A stretch of DNA of 64,000 nt from Xenoacremonium recifei (taxonomy: Eukaryota; Ascomycota; Sordariomycetes; Hypocreales; Nectriaceae): assembly GCA_012184525.1 (NCBI GenBank), contig WOFQ01000001.1, forward strand, positions 2,604,001 to 2,668,000. The letters run 5' to 3'. The position numbers and the translations under genes were made by a program. The notes beneath the pieces were generated by a model. The model was given only the letters and a program-made list of their open reading frames with translations. It was not told where the DNA came from and made no database searches. Shown here piece by piece: positions 21,906 through 34,042 of the stretch. Every line of letters begins with the position of its first letter. Position 1 is the first letter of the stretch.

Positions 21906-23270
21906 TCATCCCCATCCCATAAGGTCTCGATCTTCGCACGAACAGACCCCGTCCCCGTCTTCTCTGCGGTGACGGAGGATCTGGTCTACAACCAGCTCAG
22001 ACCTCTCCTCAGACATTCTCACCTCATTCCAGCCAAAGGATACCTCCGCTCTGTCACTCGACCGCTCTCCCGAATCCTGCGCAAGCATCCACGCCGGAGG
22101 CTCTATAGCCGGCATCGCAGGTAACGGTTTGCTAATGTTGCGTTCGTCAGGGAGGCGCTGCGAGTTCTGGCGGCGCATCTTCTGGCGATGGTACTGCTCG
22201 ACCATCTTTCGTGCGAATTCGACGACTGGCTGTGCTGAATCTATCTGGCCGACGCGGAAGGCCAGGCCGTCGAGGTAGTCGAAGAGGAGGTCTCGCTCGG
22301 GCTCGGGGGTTGGGGGTTCGGAGAGTAGAGATGGGTGGTTTGTGAGGTCGATCAATTCGAGTTCTCTAACTTCTTCTTCTGTTGTATCGTCGCTCACGAT
22401 TTCGTCGTCATCGGGTATGAGGATGGCGTCGATGTCGTCTCCGAAGTCCATGTCTTGATCATCCATGATCTCTTCCGCGGGTGCTGAAGAACTACCCGGC
22501 GCCGGCACGTATGCCGATTTCGCCCTTTGTATATATTTCTTCATCTCCAGTCTGGGTTTCCAGCAGAGACGTAGCGTTACACCAGTAAGTTCTTCGAGTT
22601 TTCTCGTCAACAACCCGCAGCAAACGCAGTTTTTGCGAGAGAAGTAAACCTCGAAGACAGGTCGGCTGCCGTCCTCCCATCTTGCATGTCTCAATGCCAC
22701 AAGATGGTCACGGGTGATGTTGTCAAAGTCCCTCGTAATCTTGAACATGTCGAGCAGCACGAACACGGCGTGCACGGCGAGCTTCACTTCGACGTGTGAG
22801 CCCTGGAACATCCCCGCGTTATTCGGTACATCCTGGGCCTTATGGTCGAAAGGTCGCCTCATGTTCATCCCCAGGATCATTCCCACACGGACGACACGTT
22901 TCGTCCAAATTCTGTTGGAGAGCACACCTGGCTTGCTGTCAAGCATGTCCCCGTATATCCCCAGTCCATGGCCACTCTCGGCTGAGGCCAGGATAACTCG
23001 TTTTCCATCGCTCGCGACGTGCGTCAAAAAGCCGACCGTCTTTTGTTCGAGGAATGCGGCTACCTTAGAACCCGAGTAAGTCCGTCTCGCTCTCTTGTGG
23101 CTGAACTTGAAGGAGAGATTTGGACCAACCACCTCGACCGTGAGAGTGCTACTCGGAACATCGATGCGGTGGTGGAAGTAGAAGAAGGGCGAAGTAACGT
23201 TGCTCGGAGTGACAAATTTAGGAAGCGGTTGGTCGGCCTCGTCGCCTTCGACACGTTGCTGATCTGACAT
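21906..23270 (-). CDS. Uncharacterised protein with deaminase-like HxE...CxxC signature and SIM-like motif
   Basis: A single exon encodes 454 residues from the ATG at 23270. I do not recognise an annotated family with certainty. The folded part spans about residues 20-250. It contains HVE at 159-161 in a predicted helix (GSHVEVKLAVHAVFVLLDMF) and, 54 residues later, CVCC at 215-218 after a beta strand and before a helix (VFEVYFSRKNCVCCGLLTRK). This order and spacing fit the zinc- and proton-shuttle motifs (HxE, CxxC) of the cytidine-deaminase fold, which has expanded families in fungi. After residue 265 the protein becomes acidic and includes VRELELIDLT (301-310), resembling a SUMO-interaction motif, followed by a proline- and arginine-rich tail. 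Nucleic-acid or nucleotide deamination is an inference only. Confidence 0.7.
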   Translation of the reverse strand: MSDQQRVEGDEADQPLPKFVTPSNVTSPFFYFHHRIDVPSSTLTVEVVGPNLSFKFSHKRARRTYSGSKVAAFLEQKTVGFLTHVASDGKRVILASAESGHGLGIYGDMLDSKPGVLSNRIWTKRVVRVGMILGMNMRRPFDHKAQDVPNNAGMFQGSHVEVKLAVHAVFVLLDMFKITRDFDNITRDHLVALRHARWEDGSRPVFEVYFSRKNCVCCGLLTRKLEELTGVTLRLCWKPRLEMKKYIQRAKSAYVPAPGSSSAPAEEIMDDQDMDFGDDIDAILIPDDDEIVSDDTTEEEVRELELIDLTNHPSLLSEPPTPEPERDLLFDYLDGLAFRVGQIDSAQPVVEFARKMVEQYHRQKMRRQNSQRLPDERNISKPLPAMPAIEPPAWMLAQDSGERSSDRAEVSFGWNEVRMSEERSELVVDQILRHRREDGDGVCSCEDRDLMGWG

Positions 23271-24169
23271 TTCTTCTGATAATGAGATTATATGCGGTCG
23301 ATCGCCGGTTCTGTCTCGATGGATGTTAACATTCAAGGTGCTCAATGAACTTTGCGTTTCAAAGGAGACTCACGTTCGACACTCAACTTTTGAGGTGTCA
23401 GATAATATTAATGATAGCGGTGGGAGGCCGTTTGATAAAAGAAGGTTGTGCAGATTGAAGAATGCTTGCTCCAAGGAGATGATGCAAGAAACATCGCTGA
23501 GTGTTGACACTTGTTCGGGCTCTCGCGCCTGGAGATACAACTCCAGAGCTGCGAATCACAGCTCCAGGATGAGAACTGACGGAGGAAAGAGCTGACAATA
23601 AAACCACGGTAAAGAAGGTAACAGAGCTGTCAGAGTAAGTTATACAGGTATGAGATAAAAATCGCCATCCTCCGCGTGAAGGAATTTGATGCACTCAAAA
23701 CGGGGATTGAGATGGCGAGCTTCCGAGCTACAGCACGCGGAGAAGCCCGTCAGGCCAGTATTCATACATTCCGCTTGGTGTGCAGCGATATACTGAGCGG
23801 TTGGCGTTTTCAGGGCCAGTCCTGGCCGATGTGTTTGGTGGTGAGACAAGAAGTCAGGAGACGAGGGTTGTTTGTTGGTGAGTCTGTAGTCAAGGTCACA
23901 ACTGCGCTGTGAATGAGGCTACCAGTAGAGATAACTTATCGATTAAAGACAAGAGATCCGAGATTCAGCATTTCTAAGCCAAAGATGTTCGGAGGGCCGG
24001 GAGAGCATTATAGACACGACACATTCACGCAAAGAAAGACGGACTGACGAGTGGACAGGTCCAAATTGAGCAGCCGAATGACCCAATTCCCGGGGTAATC
24101 ATTCATACATGACAAAATCTATGACCCATACGCCAAAAAAAAAAAAATCCATGCTCCCGCGCCAGATTT
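23271..24169. other. Intergenic region, no gene seen
   Basis: This contains the promoter of the deaminase-like gene and the 3' flank of the eS19 gene, including a 13-nt A run near 24136. Only short frames without recognisable products are present. Confidence 0.5.
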
Positions 24170-24951
24170 TTACTCGTCATCCTCATCCTCCTCCTCGGCC
24201 TCAGCGGTGGTCTGGGCAATTCGGTCCAAATCCCGCTGGCCGGCCTGGGTGATGCGTCGGCCACCCTTCTCCTCGTCCTGCTCAAGGACACCGATCTTCT
24301 CGAGAGCCTGCATGACCTTGCGGTCGACGGCGCCGGAGGCGTCGACGTGCTTGGAGGGGCGGCTGCCACGGTTCTTGGCAGTGCCGTGAACCTTTCGGAG
24401 ACGGCCAACACCGACGGTCTTTCGGAGGTAGACGTGGCGGGCGATGGAGGCAGCGCGCACGTAGAACCAGTCGATGTCCTGGGGGGGAAGCTCCTTGGCG
24501 GGACCGGTCTTGACAGTGTCGACCCAACCTGAAGCGACGTTGTTAGACATTGGGGCGCAAGAGAGTATTCTTGCTGAGACATACCAGGGATGGGCAGCTT
24601 GCCCTGACGCTTCAGGAACGCCGAGTAGGCGGTGATGAACTTTTGCGCCTGGCAAAGAGACCCATTAGCATGATTCCGTCATCAGAAGTCATGCGACTCC
24701 CTCGCGCCTGCTCCTCAATCCCATTGCCACCGTATTCATCGTGCGTATTGATAGCCGACCGCAGCGGGGTTAGTTGTCTTTCAAACCGCCCACGCCGTGT
24801 GCGGCAGCGCCCATCGCAGCGAGACTTGGGTTGGGTTTCTGGATGATTGCGAATGCGAAGTCGTCGAGAGGCAAGTCGGTCCGGCCTTCTAGTCGAATCG
24901 TTGTCAGGGAAAACCTACATCGACATCGCGAACGGTAACTCCGCCGGCCAT
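24170..24951 (-). CDS. rps19: 40S ribosomal protein eS19
   Basis: Exons on the minus strand are 24951-24919, 24648-24585 and 24528-24170, giving 151 residues close to the eukaryotic eS19 length. The product begins MAGGVTVRDVDAQKFITAYS and contains the family blocks PPQDIDWFYVRAASIARHVY and RHVYLRKTVGVGRLRKVHG. It is a component of the small ribosomal subunit needed for late 18S rRNA maturation. As in many fungal ribosomal protein genes, the first intron (270 nt) is long and comes right after a short first exon, while the second (56 nt) has a CTAAC branch site. The C-terminus ends in an acidic Glu/Asp run, a common fungal extension. Confidence 0.97.
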
Positions 24952-25656
24952 TTTTGCGGTATTGAAGGTGGAGGGGGAGGGTGGTTGCGTTGGGTGGTGG
25001 ATTGTCGAAGCGTGTCGGTTGAATGCTAGATGTTGCGATACCACTGAATTGATGAACTTTTCGGAGTAGGGCCTCAAACCCTAGCGGGGAAATTTTTAGT
25101 GGGATGACTAATGACAGTGCAAACTAGACGGTGTGTTGATGAAAACCGCACTATTAGTACTGTACTTGAATGTGGGGAAGTTCAAATGAGGGGTTCACGA
25201 AAGCCATCAAGCATCACGACAGAATCTCATATGAGCGTTGCTTTCCGTCGTCTACATTATGCCGTATGCGATGAAGTGATATAAAGAGTCATAAAACGCT
25301 CAGCCTTTAACAATTTCTGGCTACAGCAACTCACAGTGAGCCTTTGAGAGATCTTTCTCCTTCTGCGAAATCCGCCAAAGCCTTGCCCCACGAAAGCGGT
25401 GACGATGTCAAGCCTCTCACCGATATCTGCCTCGGCAGTTGTCTAATCTCACAAGGCACAGCATTACTGGGAATCGTCTTTCTTAATATACTCATATAAA
25501 AATCTATGCATGCGGCGAAGACAGAGGTATCATTGAGGTCGTCTATGGTAGGCCGATGAAGAAGAAACCAAACGAACATGATCCAATCACGCCGTGCCGA
25601 GATCCCAAGATTCTATTCCATTTTATTCATAAGACCGTTCATTAACATCAAGTTCA
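24952..25656. other. Intergenic region, promoter of rps19 and 3' flank of the ZIP gene
   Basis: About 700 bp separates two minus-strand genes. I see no additional gene. Confidence 0.5.
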
Positions 25657-26754
25657 TCAAGCCCATTTGGCTAGCAACGCCATGACAGCAACTCCAAATG
25701 CGACGCAGGCAAACGCAAAGAGCAAGATTTTCAGCGGAGCCTTGCGCATGTAGGGGTTGAACATGAACTCGTGTGCGAGGAGCTCGACCAAGCCCGTGTA
25801 CATGAGAATGCCGGCGCTGATAGCGTCGAAGATTCCGTTGACGAGCTTCTGCGTGTTGGCGTTGTTTGGTCTGGCCCCAATTCCAGCAGCGATGCCGATA
25901 GGAGTCGAGAGTGCGAAAATGAAACCGAGAAGATACGGCATCCATAGTCTGTTCTTAGGCCAAGGAGCGACAGCCAGTCGCGAACCGAGACCCAGACCCT
26001 CGAACATCTGGTGAAAGACGAGCACAATGAGGAGGATGACAAGCTCGTCAGTTGTGCCGAGAACGAGGCCGATGAAGATGCTGTGGAAGACAACACCAAA
26101 CTCGAGGATGAAAATGGCGAGAAGCTGGCCAGCCATACCCCCATGAGCGTCGCCTTCCTCGTGCTCTCGCCCATGTGCGAGGTGAGTCTCGCCGCCTGGC
26201 GCATAACCTGTTTCCTCAGGATGGGAGTGTGCGTCTCGTTCCACGTCAGTTGACTGGGACAGCTGTTCGTTATTGCTGGACGTGTCCTTCTGCAACTTTT
26301 TCTCGGCGAGAATCTCCATGGCGGGGTCGTTGCTGATATCCGGAGCAGCTCCGTGACTATGGCCATGGCTATGGCCGTGATTGTGTTCCATATCATCATT
26401 GCTCAATCTCGTGGCGAGCATCTCGATGAAGAACATGATGATGACGGTCATCAGAGCGATGGCCTCAGCCCAGTCATAGTCGCCTAAGCGATCGGCCAAG
26501 CACTCGTCAGTCAGATTATCGACTGCAGGGGCGAGCAAGTGCATCCACGCTGTGGCTATGATAACGCCAGTTCCGACGAACTTGCAGATGAAGAAAGTGA
26601 ACTTTGGTATAGCGACCTTGTTCTGGCGGGCGAGTATGATTGGCGAAATGGCTCCGAGAAGAGAAGCTGCCATGATGATAAAGATGGCACCGATCCGGAG
26701 GCCCTTGTTGGAGAGGTCAACGGGATCCCCGTTGCAAGTATCTGCGTCTGCCAT
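25657..26754 (-). CDS. ZIP-family zinc transporter
   Basis: A single exon encodes 365 residues with about eight membrane helices, as expected for Zrt1/Zrt2-like plasma-membrane zinc importers. The key helix IV and V motifs are present: EFGVVFHSIFIGLVLG and VFHQMFEGLGLG, whose His and Glu residues form the metal site. The cytosolic loop between helices III and IV is His-rich (HNHGHSHGHSHG, plus several later HSH/HEE clusters), which usually binds zinc and controls turnover. The start is the ATG at 26754, directly before MADADTCNGDPVDL; an open stretch upstream has no ATG. Whether it is a high- or low-affinity importer cannot be told from sequence alone. Confidence 0.93.
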   Translation of the reverse strand: MADADTCNGDPVDLSNKGLRIGAIFIIMAASLLGAISPIILARQNKVAIPKFTFFICKFVGTGVIIATAWMHLLAPAVDNLTDECLADRLGDYDWAEAIALMTVIIMFFIEMLATRLSNDDMEHNHGHSHGHSHGAAPDISNDPAMEILAEKKLQKDTSSNNEQLSQSTDVERDAHSHPEETGYAPGGETHLAHGREHEEGDAHGGMAGQLLAIFILEFGVVFHSIFIGLVLGTTDELVILLIVLVFHQMFEGLGLGSRLAVAPWPKNRLWMPYLLGFIFALSTPIGIAAGIGARPNNANTQKLVNGIFDAISAGILMYTGLVELLAHEFMFNPYMRKAPLKILLFAFACVAFGVAVMALLAKWA

Positions 26755-29139
26755 TGTTCTGAAATTGAGGGTTTGTGGCTGGGAATTCGGGTGAGGGCTC
26801 GAGTTCTCTGCAAATTTCCAGGACAAATTGAAAACAACAATCTGGTATCCTGTTGTGGAGAGAGAAGCAATGGGGGCCTAGGGTACCGGGAGGCGCCAAA
26901 GTCTCTGGCCAGAGATGGGCAAGCCGTGCCCTTCTGCTATGCAGCTGCTAAGAGGGTTGATCCTGTGCGCCACAGTTCGAGCTGGGAACGAATACTGGAT
27001 TCACAAGCGTCAGGGCTTAGGCGTGGGTGGCCGTAACCATGTGTTGGCTGCGAACGGTCGACGCCGAGACGTTATGTTAACGTGGCCGTTGTGCTAGCGG
27101 GCAGGAGGCGCGACGTTTGAAGCTGCAGACAAGTGTCCTGCAGGGGAGAGTCTTGAGGCCAAGAGCGCTGGAATAAGTATCCCAGACGGCAGTCGAGCTG
27201 ACTTTGTAGCTGAATCAACGTCACACAGCCGGGGTTGATCAAGCGATCTGCAGGGAGGCAGTTAGAGTTAGCTGCCGGGCCTAGACAATATTGGTAGACG
27301 AGCGGAAGAATGCCGAAGGATATGACAGGTCGAGAGATCTTCTAGGACAAGGATTCTAGGGACTATCGGAAAATAGTAGGGCGGGCTGAGTGAAGAAGAA
27401 CAAGAAGGCGTCGGTCTGGAAGCGCCGGCCGTGACGAGACGAGACACGGTCGAGAAGCCCGTGGGGGTACCGTCGTGATTTGGTGAGGGCTGAAGGATGA
27501 TAATGGCGAGAGGAGGCTGACGGCGAGGAGGGAAGGGGATGACGGAGGTGTGAAGAGAAGAGAGAGGCTTACCGTTGGAAAGTGGCTTTGAGGAACTTTC
27601 CAGCTTGGGTCGTGGTTCGTCCAAACTCTAAGCTCGCGTCGAATCTGAGGTGGATGACCAACTTCACACCTGACACAGGCTGGGTTAAATTCCGAGGCCA
27701 CGGCACGCGATTGGAGATTCTCGTCAAGAAGTTCGAAGAACACCCCGAGATACAGTCTGCGCAGTTCCTATCAATTCCTCAAGGAAGAGTGAACACCAGA
27801 AGAACACGGCCAGAACGGGACAAGGGGACTCGGGAGGCTCTAAGCAAAAACCGTGCGGGTGGGTCGCTCGAAGGTGAGGACCCTGATGGCCTCCCGCTCA
27901 GGCACCTCAGCTCGCAGAGCCAGGTTCACGCGGGCGGCATCCCCGCTGAAGAGCGCCGGGCTAGCTGGAAGGGGGCCTGGATGTGGCTGGTGCCGGGCGG
28001 CTGGCTCTCGAGGCCGATGGTGTTTGGCTATGTTTTGGAGGCATTGAAAATCTCCTTCTAGCCGCTCCCGAACGGGCTTCGTCCCGCGGCAGTAGGCTGG
28101 CTGATGTCTCGGGCTTCCTGCCGCTCTGGTTCCGCCGCTGGAGTTGCTTTTTGCGCGGCATGGTAGCTTGAGGGACAGAGCCCCGACTGAGGTTCCCGTG
28201 CAAGACTTGTGCTCATTTGTAATCACCTTGTCTGCCTTGTCGGATCGCGTGGTGGTCGTACTATGGCCACGGTCAGTGCTGCGGATGACACTCGAGGAGG
28301 AGGTCAAAACAAGAGAGGCGTTGAGGCGCTGTGAGCCGCTGTGGCGCTGAGCGGCAGGTGTCCACTCCTCGAGCCTCTCACAGCCGCCAGATTTGAGATC
28401 TGGCGTGCCTTTTATCGGCTTCCATTGGTCAGCTTTGAGCCCTGTCAGTTACCAGCCACACCTCACCAGCGTGGGGTGGACAGAGGCCATCAAGGTTCTC
28501 GTGGGCTGGCCATCAAGGTGCGCAGCTCAAACCTCAAAGCAGCGACGCCAAGCGCTGGCTTATGCCTGCACTGGGCATAACCCTGGTCCGGATACGGCGG
28601 CAGTGGGGGATTTTGTCACAGTACGGGCTCTCTGTGGAGTTTTAGCAAGGGATTTTTGTTCATAAAATAATTATTCCGCCGTTGTCCTCGGGGGATTTGC
28701 GGAGTACTCTCGACCGACGTCTGCGAGAGGAGAGGCTAAAAATGTCAGCCTTGCATAAGTTTCCGCTTGTATGCACATGCATTCCCTTGCATAAGTACAA
28801 CATCCAATTGGTGCACACGAACTCGAGCCAGACGGCGCGAAAGACCGTCTGCGATATGGGCGCATCTCTTGAATATATTCATATTGAGTGAGGTGCCATC
28901 TCCTGATTCGTTGATTTTCCTCATTCCCTTTTCATTTAACCGCCGATGCTCCGCCTCATGATTCTTTACATGTCCAAACAACTTAAAACGCCCATGAATG
29001 CTTGCAAGACCTTGAAACATCCCCATAGATATACAGCAAACAGTCCAGCAGAAGGACCCGACCATCTAAAAGGTGTTATACAATCCTCGATGAACCCACT
29101 GGTGGGATCATGAGTCCACGCCAGCGGAAAATTGTCGAC
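26755..29139. other. Intergenic region of 2.4 kb, no convincing gene
   Basis: This includes the ZIP promoter and the 3' flank of mdm10. Several overlapping GC-rich frames at 27580-28310 on both strands give Arg/Pro/Ser-rich products without recognisable domains. They are treated as chance frames. Confidence 0.4.
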
Positions 29140-30490
29140 TCAAGATGAGAACTGGATCTCCAACCCAAGAGTGCGGAAGGGTTTATCCAGTTTCCTGAGA
29201 TCGATTCCACTCCCTAGGCTGAACAAGAGAGACTTGACGCGTCCTTCCCAGAGAACCCCAATCCGGAGGTTCTGGTCAAGTCGTGTCTTCAGCACTCCAG
29301 CATACCTCTCTTCCTCTGGTCGCTCCGCCTGTTCAGGCTGCACCGGCTCGTCCACCACTGGGAGTTTTTGCATCTTTGCTGGCTTCTCTTCTGGATCATC
29401 CAATCGCCATTCCAGTTTCGCCTGGAAGCTGCGCTCTTTTCGTCGGACCGGGGTCTTCGCAGTCTCCACGACAGTCTCGTCTTCCAAAACTGGACGTACG
29501 AATGGTTTCCGCCAAAGCTCCATGCCCAAAGACCACGCACTCTCATAGCTGAAGACGTTGAACTCCATGCGGGTTGCTAGGCTGCAGTGCTTGCCGGCTA
29601 CGACCGCATAGCTGGCGCTGATATTCCCCATCAGCGGGTTCAGCGTGAGCGTCGCAGAAAGCGGTGTCCCGTTGTGCGCTGGCAACGTCGCAAATCTGGT
29701 GCCAAAGCTAATTCCGCCGGATTTGTTCAATGTGCCATAATACACTTCTCCGCCAGTGCTGAATCGCCCATAGATCCTTTCCCTCTCCCCAACGCCATTT
29801 TCGACAGAGCTCGGTGAGGCAGGCTCTTCGGCGTCACCGCCAAAATTGTAGATGCCTCTGAAACCCAGGAGTCCTCCGTCCGATGAATACAATCCTTCCA
29901 GAGCATATTTTCCTACATCATATTGCGCAAGTCCAAGCAGAGTACCACCGTTCCTAAGGTGTTGCCCTGAAACTGCACTCAGCTGTACTTGTAGCGCGGG
30001 TGTTATTCGTCTCACCACCAACGCTTCCAGCTGCGATTGGGGGAGGTATAGGCGACCGTAGAGGAGCGAGGACTCGGGTTTGTCCTTGGGTGCTTGTAGA
30101 AACGAGTTCGTTCGTTGAGGGAGTTCCGCAAGGGGTCGGTATGATCGTAGGAGGTCGGGAAGCGGCACCTTCTCCGACTGTGGCGTCAGGAGAAGTCGTA
30201 GGGGCACCGAGGAGAAGAGGTACGATATCGATCCATCGACAATTCCTACTGAACCAAGCTGGTATGATGTGGCGAAGTTTGGGCTTGCGAGGGCGGAGAG
30301 GGTTAGGCGCAGGCCTTGAGGTGTGTGAAAGTTCAAGAGTGCTAATATGCGGTGGTCAGCAGAGAGTTAAACACCTATATCCAACATCCTTACCATCTGT
30401 CGTCGAGTTTAGTGACGCATAAGAGTTGTCCCGGTTCCAGCCTGTTGCTTCGTAGAAGGCGCTGTGGACATAGTCCATAAACTCGCGCAT
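29140..30490 (-). CDS. mdm10: Mdm10, mitochondrial outer-membrane beta-barrel of ERMES
   Basis: Exons 30490-30394 and 30341-29140, joined across a 52-nt intron with a CTGAC branch site, encode 432 residues. The N-terminus MREFMDYVHSAFYEATGWN is characteristic of Mdm10. The rest consists of short amphipathic strands typical of a VDAC-like barrel, including the blocks NFHTPQGLRLTLSALASPNF and LNPLMGNISASYAV, and it ends LEIQFSS. Mdm10 anchors the ER-mitochondria encounter structure, supporting lipid exchange and mitochondrial shape, and also works with the SAM complex in beta-barrel assembly. A charged insertion around residues 330-385, rich in Glu, Pro and Lys, is commonly seen in filamentous-fungal versions. 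Confidence 0.96.
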
Positions 30491-33400
30491 CTCAGCGAAC
30501 TATGCGCATGTCCTCCCAGAGCTTGTCTGTATACCAGCAAGGGCCAGTCAGATTCGCCCGACGTCGCTTGTCCAACGCGATGCGGCCAATCCAGAACTCG
30601 AGATTGTTTGATCAGAGGGTTGCAGTCAAGCTTGAGTTGCTGGGACGGAAAATCATCGGTGAATCATGCAGCTTCCCGTCCATCCCGCCTTTCGGATCTG
30701 TTCCGCGGTGGGTCGATAGATTCCTCGATATCAGCCTACCCTATAGCATTTCTTCAATCTCAGAAAAAGAGTATCCTCAAATTATCTCTGGTCATTTACA
30801 CCTTCATTCTAGATCAGATATCGAGTTTGAACACCTAAACATGCTATATATAGCCTTGGACATTTCTTTAGTTTTGATTGTATATACCACAACTTGAGAG
30901 AACTTCCCGTCAAGTAGGGTCTTATGGATCGAAGGATGCAGTCTTAGAGCAAGAAGATGTCAAGAGTGATATCAATTCCGCGCTTCTAATAAACAAGGAC
31001 CCTTCCCTTACTGTCTCTAAAAAGTTTTCTGTCCTCAATGGGGATTCCCTCGTCTCAATAAAAATTTCTTGAATGCGATGAATGTAAAATAACTTTAGTA
31101 TGGCAAAGCATTGTACTGATAACAGGACGTGATAATTTTGACCTCTTGAGGCAACTATGGGACAGAACGGCAGTGATATGCAATAATTGTACTCGTAGTT
31201 ATGACTGTAACTAGAGAAACATAAACAAGATTTAAGCAGGATATCGAAATATTAAAGTGTTATACGCATCTCTAATTATTGCAGCCAAGCACTCAACACC
31301 CTGATATGATTGAGTCACCCTGAGAGGTTGTTTCTGTGTCTACCAAAATCCATTGAAGATGACCACTACTGGAAGATGTGGAAAACGAGGTCCGGAAACA
31401 GACCAGCCTACGATGAACGCCTTGTCTTTGCCTTCCAACATAAGTCTCGCTTGTTTTCGTATAATCCTGATTCAGGTCATACTGGCTACACTCAACAATC
31501 TGACTCAACAAAGTTCCTTCCCACTTAAATATAACGTACCCCAAAGCGTCATTCAAGATGATATTAGTGACGCACACCCTTCGATGTCACTGCACACCTA
31601 TGCCTCTTGGAAGCAGCGAGAATACATGACACAACTCGACTGTACATTGAGCAACTACTTGAGTCATCAATAGAAATGGCGGCGATTAGAGAGACTCTTG
31701 AACGATATTTTTTTTTTCATGCACGTTTGGTGATGGAATAACACGTCATGTCGGCTGTTGGAGGGTAGGCCGTCGCCGGCAACATGCATCCTCCGAGAGG
31801 CTGGACCGTCGTCGGGAGATCGACATGCGGCAACGGCCGCTACTAATGAGTCGCGACACAACGGCTAAGAATTATCATGTCGGCTCTATTTTACATGATG
31901 AAGTCAAACAGAAAAGCTATGTGGATGACATGGTCCGTGAAGTCGTCCCATAAGGCAAGAATGATCACCAAGTCTGGCCGGTGGACAAGGAAGCAACACG
32001 CGAGCGGAGATCATTGAGATGCCGCGTCGACCGGAAAAGAACTATGCTTGCCCTGGTGTAAATGAGGACACCATCTTCTCCGCTATGGCTTTGTCGGATG
32101 GCCGCCATATGATCCGATTCATTCGGCAACATCAGCGCCACCTTTACGCCAACTGAGATCGGAGTGCATGCCGCTGCAAATGTGGTCGGTCTATGAAGAC
32201 AGTCGATAGTCGTCATACGAGCCCTGGCTGAACCGTCATTCGTTGTTCATGGATCTTTATTATGGATTTCTTGAATGGCATTCGTCCCCTGGCTGATAAG
32301 CCCGCTGCAGATAGCCTGGAGGATCAAGCATTGACAAACGCGTTCTGGGCCCGACCATTGTTACCTACCTTCCCCAGAATCTCAGCTGTCAGACTTCGAA
32401 TCTGTGGGTGTACCGAGGGTATGCTGTGAAAATTTCCAACGGGGAGACCGGAGCCGTCGCGACATGAAGCGTGACCTCTAGATCCTGCGCAGGGTTGATG
32501 CTTGTCCGTCGGGGACTCGCATTCCCGTCTTGCATAAGATGTCCTGCAGGAACAAGGAGCGTGGTCTCACCAAAGCCTCACATGGATCAATCACAACTTA
32601 CGAGAGGCGTCGTTTGTCATGTACCTACAGTAGTTCTCAGCTGAGCGTGCTCTTAGCTTGGTGTGGCTTACAAGTGCAGGCATCGCGCTGCTGCCTCGCC
32701 GCGGGAGCTAAGAGGCCTGAGGGTTCTGGAATACGATCCGTCTCGAACACTCTGGATGGTCTCCAGTCGCTTTCTGCAACAATCAGGTCATTTCAAGAAG
32801 GGGCCGTGGACGATTGCGTTGGGCTGAGACAAGAAGCCTCCGAACTCGGTGAACCGTCGCATCTCGGTCTTGAGCCAATGCCTGGGCCGGTGCGGACGGC
32901 CCGGTTGAGTGTTTTCGGGTCTCCTGAGATAGCATGGAGTGCAGATAGGATTTTGCACAGACGCAATGTCCGTGCTGTCTCATTCCCTTCGTCCAGCACC
33001 CAGCAGCTAATGCCTCATCAGTGCAATGACCCGAGCGGCGGATTCGCAGGAGGATTTCTGCTGCTGCGCTACTGTGTTGATCCATCCTTCTGAGAAGTGA
33101 ATGATTCGGTCATTGAAGAAGCCACCAGATTGATGCTGAAGATTCTGTGTGGCAAGAACGTAGGCTGAGAGACTGTATGGGAGAGCCAATAGCTAGAGCG
33201 CTGGCCGAAACTCTACCCCCAAATTCTCAACTGCCCCCAACTGAGCAGGGCATGCCAATGAAGTCAATCTTGCCGCAGGTGGCGATCAATTACGCACTTG
33301 CATTTCTGAAGGCATTCCCGTGTCTCTGCCCGTTGTGAACCCGGCCGGAGTTATAGCTCCAGTTCGACGGATTGAGTCTGGTGATGCGGGGGTCTGGTAT

Positions 33401-34042
33401 GTCAGGCTCTGGGGAAGAGAGACACGATGAACCCGATCACGGTTCAGATGCAGCCACGCGAGTCTGGGGAAAGTCTGGAGAAGCAGGTCTCACCCTGAAG
33501 TCGCAATCGTGAACCTCAAGCTCCAGACGGAGCACTGGAGATTTCTTCGATGTTGTTAGTTGCGACTTTTGTTACAGCCGCTCGTCCGTCCTCGACTCTC
33601 CACTCTATAAACAGCCCTGTCCTGGTCAGGAGTCTCAGTGGAGACTTGGACCTGGCATCATTGTTGCTTTCCACTGTTTTAGTGACGATCATGTGTGGAC
33701 CTCCTAGGACAGGGGCTTGCGTTGACTGACGAGATCGATGGGACGAAGTGACATCCTTGCTTTTTCGACGACGCTGTAGAAAGATTTGCTCCCAGATTTG
33801 CAAGATGATGGCGGGGACGCGGGGACTGAATGCAACTCGATACGGGGTAATCACACGCTGAACGAAGAATGCCTCTGGATGCCAGAACCGATAGATTGCT
33901 TTTATTCCGTAATATGTATCTCACATATATCTGCCACTTCATTAATTATAAACCTGTCGCCTGGTATCTATGGATATCTCTAATCGCTCGTTTTCGTAGT
34001 GTGTTCTGGTGGTTGGGGTGAAAGGTATGTGGTGCAGTGCCT
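30491..34042. other. Gene-poor region of 3.5 kb with AT-rich stretches
   Basis: The parts at about 30720-31300 and 31500-32250 are AT-rich, with only short frames. A 180-codon frame at about 32530-33093 has no ATG near its beginning and no recognisable domain. No terminal repeats or transposase fragments were recognised by eye. Confidence 0.4.

Noticed and set aside
24649..24918. Possible intronic snoRNA in the long first intron of rps19 (a TGATGA box is present)
   Set aside because: A matching D box at proper spacing and terminal stem could not be found by eye.
27580..28310. Overlapping frames on both strands, including a minus-strand start MPRKKQLQRRNQ at 28161
   Set aside because: Products are short, Arg/Pro/Ser-rich and without domains; no consistent splicing model joins them.
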